Of a stretch of DNA of 64,000 bases, positions 1 through 8,077 are shown in pieces. Origin of the DNA: Pseudomonadota bacterium (GTDB lineage Bacteria > Pseudomonadota > Alphaproteobacteria > Caulobacterales > Caulobacteraceae); NCBI GenBank assembly GCA_023451375.1, contig JAEXZS010000093.1, positions 1 through 64,000 on the forward strand, read 5' to 3'. The notes beneath the pieces were generated by a model. That model was not told the origin of the DNA and searched no databases. It saw nothing but the letters and a program-made list of their open reading frames with translations. Numbering within the stretch: position 1 is the first letter of the stretch; every line of letters begins with the position of its first letter. The position numbers were made by a program, and so were the translations under genes.

Positions 1-63
1 CCCGGCCTCCTGCTCGCGCAGCACGCCGATGATCTGCGCCTCGTTGAACCTGCTCTTCTTCAC
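1..63 (-). CDS. IS3-family transposase OrfA, N-terminal part (runs off the left edge)
   Basis: On the minus strand a GTG at 63, preceded by AAGGAGACGGAC as ribosome binding site, opens a frame reading VKKSRFNEAQIIGVLREQEA and continuing off the window. This is the N-terminus typical of IS3-family OrfA proteins, the helix-turn-helix DNA-binding half of the transposase (usually about 90 residues). Only 21 codons are visible. In this family the catalytic OrfB is normally made by frameshifting between overlapping orfA and orfB. Identification rests on motif recognition and agrees with the inverted repeat just upstream. Confidence 0.8.
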   Translation of the reverse strand, partial: MKKSRFNEAQIIGVLREQEAG

Positions 64-125
64 GTCCGTCTCCTTGATGAAACGGACTCTCACTCAAATC
101 GAGGGATCAGGAAGGGGGCACGTCA
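1..125 (-). mobile_element. Terminal part of an IS3-family element (IS407/IS511-type)
   Basis: Read on the minus strand, the element begins at about 125 with TGACGTGCCCCC, which resembles the terminal inverted repeats of the IS407/IS511 group of the IS3 family. About 60 bases further in, the start of a transposase orfA follows. The rest of the element lies off the left edge, so the other inverted repeat and the target duplication cannot be seen. The element abuts a Type ISP restriction gene and has removed its start. Confidence 0.8.
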
Positions 126-3100
126 AATGCAAATTCTACCGCGAAGATCACGTCATCCAGAAGGGGGACATCGACAGCTTTTTCACCGCGTCGGGAAAGT
201 CGGCCTTCAGCCGCCGCCTCATCATCGACACGACCGTCGCGCCCTGGGGGAAGAACGCGCGGGACGCGCTGGAGGGGCAGCAGACCGAGACAACCCGGAT
301 CGGATTGGACCGGTTTGAAGACAGCCCCATAGACTGGGCCGGCTATGTGCGGGATGGATCGGTGGACCTCGCGCCGCGCAAGTCGCCCCGGCCGCATCAG
401 CGGGATGCGATGCGGTGTACCCGGGAGGGCTTCGAGACCCATGATCGCGGAAAGCTCATCATGGCGTGCGGCACGGGCAAGACGTTCACCGGTCTGAAAA
501 TCGCCGAGGACCTCGTCGGCGTCGGCAATCACGTCCTCTTCCTGGTGCCGTCCCTGTCCCTGATGTCCCAGTCGGTTCGGGAGTGGACGATCGATTCCGC
601 CCTCCCGCTACGCTCCTTCGCCGTGTGCTCGGACGCGCAGGTGGGCCGACGTCGCAAGGACAATGACGACATCGCCGAGATCGACGTCCACGATCTGGAC
701 TATCCGGCCACGACGGACGCGGCGAAGCTGGCGCGCCGGGTGAACGCGGCTGCGCCCGACAGGATGACGGTCGTCTTCGCCACCTATCAGTCGATCCAGG
801 TCGTGGCTGACGCCCAGTCAAAGCACGGCCTGCCGGAGTTTGACCTGATCATCTGCGATGAGGCCCATCGCACCACCGGAGCGACCTTCCCCGGGGAGGA
901 TCAGTCCAATTTCGTGAAGGTGCACGACCCGGAATTCCTCGCCGGCAGGCGCCGCCTTTACATGACTGCGACGCCGCGTGTGTTCGGCGAGACGGTCAAG
1001 GCGAAGGCGGGAGAAGCGTCCGTCGAGCTGACCTCGATGGACAATGAGGCGCTCTACGGCCCCACCTTCTTCACGCGCGGCTTCGGCTGGGCGGTCGAGA
1101 ATGAGCTGCTCACCGACTACAAGGTCATCGTGCTCGCCGTCGACGAAGGCATGGTCAGCGCCAGCATCCAAGCGCGTTTGGCGGATGCGCAGAATGAACT
1201 GAAGCTGGATGACGCGACCAAGATCGTCGGCTGCTACAAGGCGCTGACGAAGGCGGGGCTGCGCGAAGACGTCGCGTCGGATCCCGCCCCGATGCACAAG
1301 GCCCTGGCCTTCTGCCGGGATATCGCCAGCTCCAAGCTCATTTGCGAGCAGTTCTCGGACGTGGTCGCGGACTATCTCGCCTCTGACGAGGGCATGACTG
1401 TGGAGGAGGGCAGGGAGCCTCTTGCCTGCGAACTGCGCCACGTCGACGGGACCTTCGGCGCCAAGGCGCGCACGGAGCGCCTCGACTGGCTCAAGGCCGA
1501 AACGCCCGATGATGTCTGCCGCATCCTGAGCAACGCCCGCTGTCTGTCTGAAGGCGTAGACGTTCCGGCGCTGGACGCGATCCTCTTCCTGCATCCGCGC
1601 AAATCGCAGATCGACGTGGTTCAAAGCGTCGGTCGCGTCATGCGGCGCGCGCCGGGCAAGTCGATGGGATACGTCATCCTGCCCATCGGCGTGCCGGCCG
1701 GGATGACGCCGGAAGAGGCCCTGGCCGACAACGAACGCTACCGTGTCGTCTGGCAGATCCTGAACGCCCTGCGTTCGCATGACGAGCGGTTCGACGCCAC
1801 GATCAACAAGATGGATCTGGGCGTGGACGTGTCCGACCAGATCGAGGTCATCGCCGTAAGCAACAAGCTACCCAGCCGCCCCCCGACCGGCAAGGCGTCC
1901 GGCATCGGGGAAGGCAGCGCGGCGAGCGAGGAGGACGTCGTGCGCGACGTCGCCCTGCGGGGCGGCGACGAGCAACTGGCCTTCGTGTTTGACGAGTTCG
2001 CCCGCGCCATCATGGCCAAGATCGTCAGGAAGGTGGGACGGCGGGACTATTGGGAGACCTGGGCCAGCGACATCGCTGAAATCGCCAAGACCCACGTCAC
2101 CCGTATCGACGCGGTTGTCCGGAAAAACGGGTCGGCGGAACAGGCCGCCTTCCAGCGGTTCCTGGCGGAGATCCGGGACGATCTGAACGACAGCATCACC
2201 GAGGCGGAAGCCGTGGAGATGCTCGCGCAGCACATCATCACCCGGCCGGTGTTCGAGGCGCTGTTCCAGGACCACAGTTTCGCGGCCAATAACCCTGTGT
2301 CGCGGGCGATGCAGTCCGTGCTGGATGTGTTGCAGGCCCAGAACCTGGAGAAGGAGGCGGAGTCCCTTCAGCGCTTCTACGACAGCGTCCGTCGCCGGGC
2401 GGCGGGCATCGACAGCGCGGAAGCCAAGCAGCGGATCGTCATCGAGCTCTACGACAAATTCTTCCGGACCGCGTTCCCGCGGATGACCGAGAAACTCGGG
2501 ATCGTCTACACGCCGGTCGAGATCGTGGACTTCATCATCCGCTCCGTGGACGACACGCTGCGGTCAGAGTTCGAGCTGACCCTCGGGAGCCCGGGGGTTC
2601 ACATTGTGGATCCGTTCACCGGCACGGGCACCTTCATCACCCGGTTGCTCCAGTCCGGTCTGATCAAGCCGGAGGAGTTGTCCCGGAAGTATCGCGAAGA
2701 GCTTCACGCCAACGAAATCGTCCTGCTCGCGTACTACATCGCCGCCATCAACATCGAAGCGGTCTACTCGGCGCTGTCCGGCAGCTGGGAGCCTTTCGGC
2801 GGGATCTGCCTGACGGACACCTTCCAGCTCTATGAGCAGGATCGTGACCTTCTCAACGACCTGATGGTCGACAACAGCAATCGCCGGACGCGGCAGAAGG
2901 CGCTCGACGTGCGGGTGGTCCTCGGTAATCCGCCCTATTCCGCCCAGCAGGGTAGTGAGAACGAGAACAACAAGAACCTCGACTACCCCTCGCTCGACCG
3001 ACGGATCCGCGAAACCTACGCCAAGGCCTCGGCGTCGAAGCTCGCCAAGGCGAACTACGATTCCTACGTCCGCGCCATTCGATGGGCTTCGGACCGGGTG

Positions 3101-4765
3101 CAGGATCGCGGCGTGATCGCCTTTGTTACAAACGGCTCCTTCATCGACGCCAAGAACCTGGACGGCTTGCGCAAGATGCTGGTCGAGGAGTTCAGCTCGA
3201 TCTCCATCTTCGATCTTCGCGGTGATCAACGCACCGCCGGAGAAGCGTCCCGCCGAGAGGGCGGCAAGGTGTTCGGATCCGGCTCGCGGACTCCGGTCGC
3301 CATCACCGTCCTGGTCAAGAACCCGGACCGGCCGGGTGACGGGACGATCAACTATTTTGACATCGGCGATTATCTGACGCGCGAGGAGAAGCTCGCGGCG
3401 GTCGCCAAGTCAGGTTCCGTTGCAGGGATCGCGTGGACGGCGGTCAACCCCAACTCGGATGGAGACTGGATCAACCAGCGGGATCCCGCCTTCCAGCAGT
3501 TCATGCCGCTGGCCGAGAAGGACGGAGATAGCGGGCGATCCGTGTTCGTGTCGAACTCTTTCGGCCTCGTGACCAACCGTGATCCTTGGGTTTATGCAAG
3601 CACACCGGAGATCGTTGAACAGCGGGCACAACGCCTCATCAGCGCGTACAGCGAGGAGACCGCGATCTATCAGGCGGCTTGCGAAGGCCTTGCCAAGACT
3701 GATCGGCCGTCGCTGGAAACCGTGGTGTCTAGTGATCCCCGACGGATCAGCTGGACGAGGGCGCTGAAGAAGGATGCGGAAAACGGTCGGGTGATCGCGT
3801 TTGACCGCACAGCGATCGTGCCGGCGGCCTACCGCCCGTTCGGGCGGCAATTCCTCTACTTCGACCGACGTTTGAACGAGATGGTCAACCTCACCAAGAG
3901 GATGTTCCCGGCTCCGGACGCGGAGAACCTCGTGATCTCCTGCACGGGCGTCACGGACCGCAAGGGGTTCTCCTGCCTGGTCACCGACCGAGTTCCCAAC
4001 ATGCATCTTACCGATACGGGCATGTGCTATCCGCGCTTCGTCTACGAAACGCCGGATCTGAAGACTAGGGATCTATTCGCGAGCGGCGGCGGTGCCAACG
4101 TTCGCCGCGACGGCGTGACCGACTGGGCTCTGGACCGCGCGCGAGACCACTACGCGGATCCCTCCATCTCCAGGGACGATCTGTTCTGGTATGTCTATGG
4201 CATCCTGCATTCGCCGGAATACCGCAGGCGCTTCGACGCCGATCTGCAGAAGGTTCACCCCAGACTGCCCTTCGCCGCCGACTTCCGGGCGTTCAGCGAC
4301 GCCGGTCGCGAACTGGGCCAACTTCACCTGAACTTCGACACGCTGGACTCTTATCCGGTGTCGATAGCCCAAGGGGACCTACGGTTGGCGAGGATCGACG
4401 ACCCGCAAGCATTCTTCAGGGTCGAGCAAATGCGTTTCGCAGGTAAGCGGGGCGGGATCGACCGATCCGTCATTCACTACAACAGCCAGATCACCGTCAC
4501 GGGCGTGCCGTTGGAGTCCTACGATTACGTCGTCAACGGAAAGTCGGCGATCGAATGGGTGATGGAGCGGCAGGGGGTGGCGAACGACAGGCCGAGTGGG
4601 ATCGTCAATGACGCTAACCGCTATGCGGTAGATGTCGCGGAGGATCCTGCCTATCCGCTGAAGCTGCTTCAGAGTGTGATCACGGCGAGCGTGGAGACAG
4701 TCCGGATCGTCAACGGACTGCCCTCGCTGGATATCGCCCGCCCCGCCTCAGCCGGCGCTTCCTGA
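126..4765 (+). pseudogene. Type ISP restriction-modification enzyme, 5'-truncated by IS insertion
   Basis: This is most of a single-chain Type ISP enzyme of the LlaGI/LlaBIII kind, which translocates DNA, methylates adenine and cuts. Visible parts in order: the tail of the Mrr-like nuclease (CKFYREDHVIQKGDIDSFFT), an SF2 helicase with Walker A ACGTGKT near 465-485, DEAH near 858, a TATPR motif near 967 and QSVGRVMRR near 1624, then an N6-adenine methyltransferase with DPFTGTGTF near 2609 and NPPY near 2926, and a long target-recognition C-terminus ending at 4765. The gene part starts in the middle of the CKFY motif, exactly where the IS end stops; the family normally has about 100 or more residues before it, including the catalytic Asp. 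An open frame continues back to an ATG at 29, but those codons come from antisense IS sequence. The nuclease is therefore probably lost, while helicase and methyltransferase motifs look intact. Whether the missing 5' end lies beyond the IS is unknown. Confidence 0.85.
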
Positions 4766-4808
4766 AAACTGTCGATCAGCGGTTCTGTTTCCGGTTAGAC
4801 TCGCATCA

Positions 4809-5738
4809 ATGAAGACGACGCTTGATCACCTCCCGGACCGCCAGCAGCAAGAGCTCGCGAGCGTTCGCGACACCTTGCTGACGGAGTTCGAGGCGGCCCT
4901 TCGAAAGGGAGCAGGCGGCACGTCTGATTGGCGCAAGGGCGGCAAGGTCCTGAAGATCATCCTCTTTGGAAGCTACGCCCGGACTGACTGGGTCGATGAG
5001 CCTGACAACGGCTACCTGTCCGATTTCGATCTGCTCGTTATCGTCAGCCACGCGAAGCTGACGGATATCGCCGACTATTGGTGGGAAGCGGAGAACAAGA
5101 TCCTCCACGACCAATCTGTGGGCCGCATCGTCAACATCATCGTTCATGACCTCGCCGAAGTGAACCAAGCCCTCGGGCGCGGTGAATACTTCTGGACTGA
5201 CATCGTCCGCGACGGTGTCATACTCTACGAGATGCCAGGTCATCCGCTGGCTGTACCCAAACCGATGACGCCGCGCGACGCCATCGACATGGCAGAGAAC
5301 TACTGGAGAGGATCGCTGCCAAAGATCGATAGCGCCCTACGTACAGCCGATTTGCAGGCGCAAGAAGATACCGCTCAAGTCGTTTGGCGTAGAGACAGGG
5401 CTTTCACGCTGCACCAAGCGGTGGAGCGTGCCTACGCTTGCTTCCTGTTGGTCCACACCTTCTATTTCCCGCGTTCGCATAACATCAAATTCCTCCGGTC
5501 CCTCGCGGAAGACGTCGATAAGCGTCTGATCGACGCTTGGCCTCGGGAGCAGCGCATCGACAAGCGCCGTTTCGAAACCCTCAAGCGCGCTTACGTCGAG
5601 GCGCGGTACTCAGACCAGTACGACGTGACCGTTGAGGACCTCGACGCTCTCGCGGCGAGTGCCCGTCGCTTGCGCGATTTGGTGGCCGAAACCTGCCAGG
5701 ACCGGATACTGTCTCTCAAGGCCGCCGCTGGCGGCTGA
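4809..5738 (+). CDS. Nucleotidyltransferase-HEPN fusion protein
   Basis: 309 residues. The N-terminal half has a MNT-type nucleotidyltransferase signature: FGSYAR near residue 56 followed by SDFDLLVIV, the two-aspartate metal site. The C-terminal half (about 190-300) is a helical HEPN-like domain with RDRAFTLHQAVERAYACFLLV and a late YVEARYSDQYDV segment, as in kanamycin-nucleotidyltransferase/HEPN fusions. In related two-gene systems the MNT partner modifies and silences a HEPN RNase; here both are in one chain. It starts 43 bases after the Type ISP remnant in the same direction, which suggests membership of the same defence island. No strong ribosome binding site precedes the ATG. Function in this organism is inferred. 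Confidence 0.8.
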   Translation: MKTTLDHLPDRQQQELASVRDTLLTEFEAALRKGAGGTSDWRKGGKVLKIILFGSYARTDWVDEPDNGYLSDFDLLVIVSHAKLTDIADYWWEAENKILHDQSVGRIVNIIVHDLAEVNQALGRGEYFWTDIVRDGVILYEMPGHPLAVPKPMTPRDAIDMAENYWRGSLPKIDSALRTADLQAQEDTAQVVWRRDRAFTLHQAVERAYACFLLVHTFYFPRSHNIKFLRSLAEDVDKRLIDAWPREQRIDKRRFETLKRAYVEARYSDQYDVTVEDLDALAASARRLRDLVAETCQDRILSLKAAAGG

Positions 5739-5860
5739 TCCCGCGCACCGACCTGAGGCCAGAAACTCAGAACGCGGCCATCAGGGATCAGATCGGACAA
5801 TCCCGGCGTCCGCGCCTCGTCCAGAAATCCCGAGGTCCATCGCTGGTTTCGGAGGTTCCT

Positions 5861-6250
5861 ATGGTCGTCGCCCTCATCTGCACCGCCATACTCGGGTGCC
5901 TGCTCTTCGGCCTGGGCCTGGCGATCTCGATCCGGCGGTTCTTCACGAAAGAGTTTTACATCGGGGCCGTCGGGCCGACGTCTTTCACGACAAAGCTGTC
6001 TCGCGCCCACGGCAACACCGCCGAGTTCGCGCCGTTCCTGGCCCTGCTCTTCCTTGCCCTCCCTGTACTCGGCCATGCCCCGCCCTGGGTGGCGGCGGCC
6101 ATGATCGGAGCCACGGTTAGCCGAGCGCTGGTGGTCGTCGGCTTCCTGACCAGCGCGACGCTCGAACACATGAGCATGGCGAAGGCCGCAGGTGCGATCG
6201 GCACTTACGGTTTCGGCCTGGCTCTGACGGCGGCTCTGTTCATTCGATGA
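5861..6250 (+). CDS. MAPEG family membrane protein
   Basis: 129 residues, almost all hydrophobic, with about four membrane segments. The central motif RAHGNTAEFAPFLALL matches the conserved RxHxNxxE(N/F)xPxF block of MAPEG proteins (membrane-associated proteins in eicosanoid and glutathione metabolism), which in bacteria are poorly characterised inner-membrane proteins, some with glutathione transferase or peroxidase activity. The start is well supported by GGAGG about seven bases before the ATG. It stands alone between the defence remnant and the lasso island; no partner gene is evident. Confidence 0.8.
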   Translation: MVVALICTAILGCLLFGLGLAISIRRFFTKEFYIGAVGPTSFTTKLSRAHGNTAEFAPFLALLFLALPVLGHAPPWVAAAMIGATVSRALVVVGFLTSATLEHMSMAKAAGAIGTYGFGLALTAALFIR

Positions 6251-6501
6251 AAACGCGCGTCGAACTGGCCCGCTTGCAAACCCTGCCGCCATGATTCAAG
6301 CTTTGAGTGCGTCGCCTTCGGGCGGCGCCGAGGCGTGAGAACCTCGCTTGAGACGATCATTCTACATCTTCGCTCCGCGGCAGCGGTGTGGCTGGCGCGT
6401 ATGTCCAGGCCTTCGGGCTAAAGGCGTCGGCGCATGCCTCAAGCATGGTCTCAACACCCGGTGCTTCGGCCGGGCTCGCCTCATCATCTGGAGGCGAGCC
6501 C

Positions 6502-7002
6502 GTGTCGGATCGAACTGGAGGTGTGGGAGACAAGGAGGCCGATCGCGGTCTTCATGATCTCTATCGCGCCTATTCCGGTTGGCTGAAGGCGCGGCTGCGG
6601 CGGCGCTTTGGAGACGAAACCGAGGACCTGGCCCAGGAAGCCTGGATCCGGGCCGCGCCCTACAGTCGAAAGGGTCTGATTGCCCATCCGAAGGCGCTAC
6701 TTCTGACGATCGTCGAGAACTTGGTCATCGACCGGGGTAGGCGAAGCGGGCCGCGCTCGCTCGAGACCACCGACCGCGTCTATCCAGATCCAACGGTCGA
6801 TGGTCCGTCGCAGATCGATCAGGTGCTTCTGAAGCAGATCGTCCTCGGCATGCCGCCCCACCTTCAGGATGTGTTTGTCTTGAGCCGTTTCGCTCATCTG
6901 GAGTATCAGGAGATAAGCGAGCGACTGAACATCCCGGTCACCACCGTTCAGTGGCGTATGTTAAAAGCGCTCGAATACTGCGCAGCCCGGTTGCGGCTGT
7001 AG
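6502..7002 (+). CDS. FecI-like ECF sigma factor of the lasso island
   Basis: About 166 residues from a GTG at 6502, chosen because GGAGG lies seven bases upstream; the frame is open further upstream without coding character. Region 2 is seen as LYRAYSGWLKARLRRRFG followed by DLAQEAWIRA, and region 4 as MPPHLQDVFVLSRFAHLEYQEISERL followed by VTTVQWRMLKAL. FecI-type sigma factors are held by a FecR anti-sigma protein and released when the outer-membrane receptor binds its ligand. The next gene is FecR (start 15 bases after the stop) and then an STN-containing receptor, so the classic three-part surface signalling unit is complete. It probably drives the receptor and isopeptidase genes in response to the lasso peptide or its producer's products. 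Confidence 0.88.
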   Translation: MSDRTGGVGDKEADRGLHDLYRAYSGWLKARLRRRFGDETEDLAQEAWIRAAPYSRKGLIAHPKALLLTIVENLVIDRGRRSGPRSLETTDRVYPDPTVDGPSQIDQVLLKQIVLGMPPHLQDVFVLSRFAHLEYQEISERLNIPVTTVQWRMLKALEYCAARLRL

Positions 7003-7017
7003 TCTATGGGGAACGCC

Positions 7018-7995
7018 ATGAGCGACCCGCAAAGCGCGACAGGCGTTGCGGACCGTGAAGCGGCCGAGTGGCATGTCCGACTCGGGGAGCGTCCCGTGTC
7101 CGCCTCTACTTTGGCCGAGTTTCGCGAGTGGCGTCAGACGCCAGAGAACACGGCGGCATATCAGAAGCTCGAAGCGCTGTGGCGCGCGGCTGGATCCTTG
7201 TCGGCGGACGCGGATGTTCAGACCGTCACCCAGAATACCCTCCGGAAATCCCGCGAGACCAGCCGGCGCAGGCGTCGTCTGATCCCCGCCGTGGCAGGCC
7301 TCGCTGTCGCAGCGGTCGCTGCCGTCGCCGTCTGTCTCTGGATGCCGGACGGCCAGGTTTATGAAACCGCCATCGGCGAGCAACGTCTCGTCCGACTGGA
7401 GGACGGCTCTCAGGTGCGTCTCGACACCGATACGCGGTTGAAGGTCCGCTATGCGGGAGCGGAGCGTCGCATCGTTCTCGATCAGGGGCAGGCGCTTTTC
7501 CTCGTGGCCCATGACGCCCAGCGTCCCTTCCGGGTTTCGGCCGGCGAGACCCTCGTGACGGCTTTAGGCACGACCTTCGACGTGCGCCGCGAAAGGACCG
7601 GGGCCCGGGTCACGCTCGTCAACGGCTCTGTGGCGGTCACGGATGAAGCGGACGGCGTGAAGCGATGGAGGCTGACACCGGGCCAGCAGGTGGCCACGAT
7701 GTCGCCGGGCGCCGCTCCGAGGCCGGTGGACGCCGCCGAGGCCACCAGTTGGTCCGAGGGCCGTCTCGTCTTCCGCGGCACGCCTCTGCGCGTGGCCGTC
7801 GCCGAGGTGAACCGATATCTCCCCGAGAAGATCACGCTCGCGGCCGGCGAGACCGAAGCTGTCGCCGTGAACGGCGTGTTCGCGGTCGGGGACCGAGACG
7901 CATTCGTTTCGGCCGTGTCCGATCTGTTCGGTCTGACAGCCCGATCCCAATCCGATGGAGGGGTCCGCCTCGAAGCCCCATCCGTCGGCGGATAA
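7018..7995 (+). CDS. FecR-type anti-sigma factor
   Basis: About 325 residues. The cytoplasmic N-terminus (ADREAAEWHVRLGERPVSASTLAEF) is the sigma-binding region of FecR proteins, followed by an arginine-rich stretch and one membrane helix (IPAVAGLAVAAVAAVAVCLW, about residues 88-107). The periplasmic part has the FecR domain (RLVRLEDGSQVRLDTDTRL, then DVRRERTGARVTLVNGSV) and a C-terminal STN-like segment (WSEGRLVFRGTPLRVAVAEVNRY). It receives the signal from the TonB receptor encoded next. The ATG at 7018 is preferred because GGGGA precedes it; an ATG at 7006 is possible. Confidence 0.88.
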   Translation: MSDPQSATGVADREAAEWHVRLGERPVSASTLAEFREWRQTPENTAAYQKLEALWRAAGSLSADADVQTVTQNTLRKSRETSRRRRRLIPAVAGLAVAAVAAVAVCLWMPDGQVYETAIGEQRLVRLEDGSQVRLDTDTRLKVRYAGAERRIVLDQGQALFLVAHDAQRPFRVSAGETLVTALGTTFDVRRERTGARVTLVNGSVAVTDEADGVKRWRLTPGQQVATMSPGAAPRPVDAAEATSWSEGRLVFRGTPLRVAVAEVNRYLPEKITLAAGETEAVAVNGVFAVGDRDAFVSAVSDLFGLTARSQSDGGVRLEAPSVGG

Positions 7996-8077
7996 TAATT
8001 TCGGGTTCCTGCTCAGATGACGCGCCTCGGCTGCGTCTCCTGTCCGACGCGACGTTGCGTCGGAGGGGAACGAACCT

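Noticed and set aside
29..125. Coding start of the restriction gene at the ATG at 29
   Set aside because: These codons are antisense to the IS transposase start and inverted repeat, not part of the Type ISP protein.
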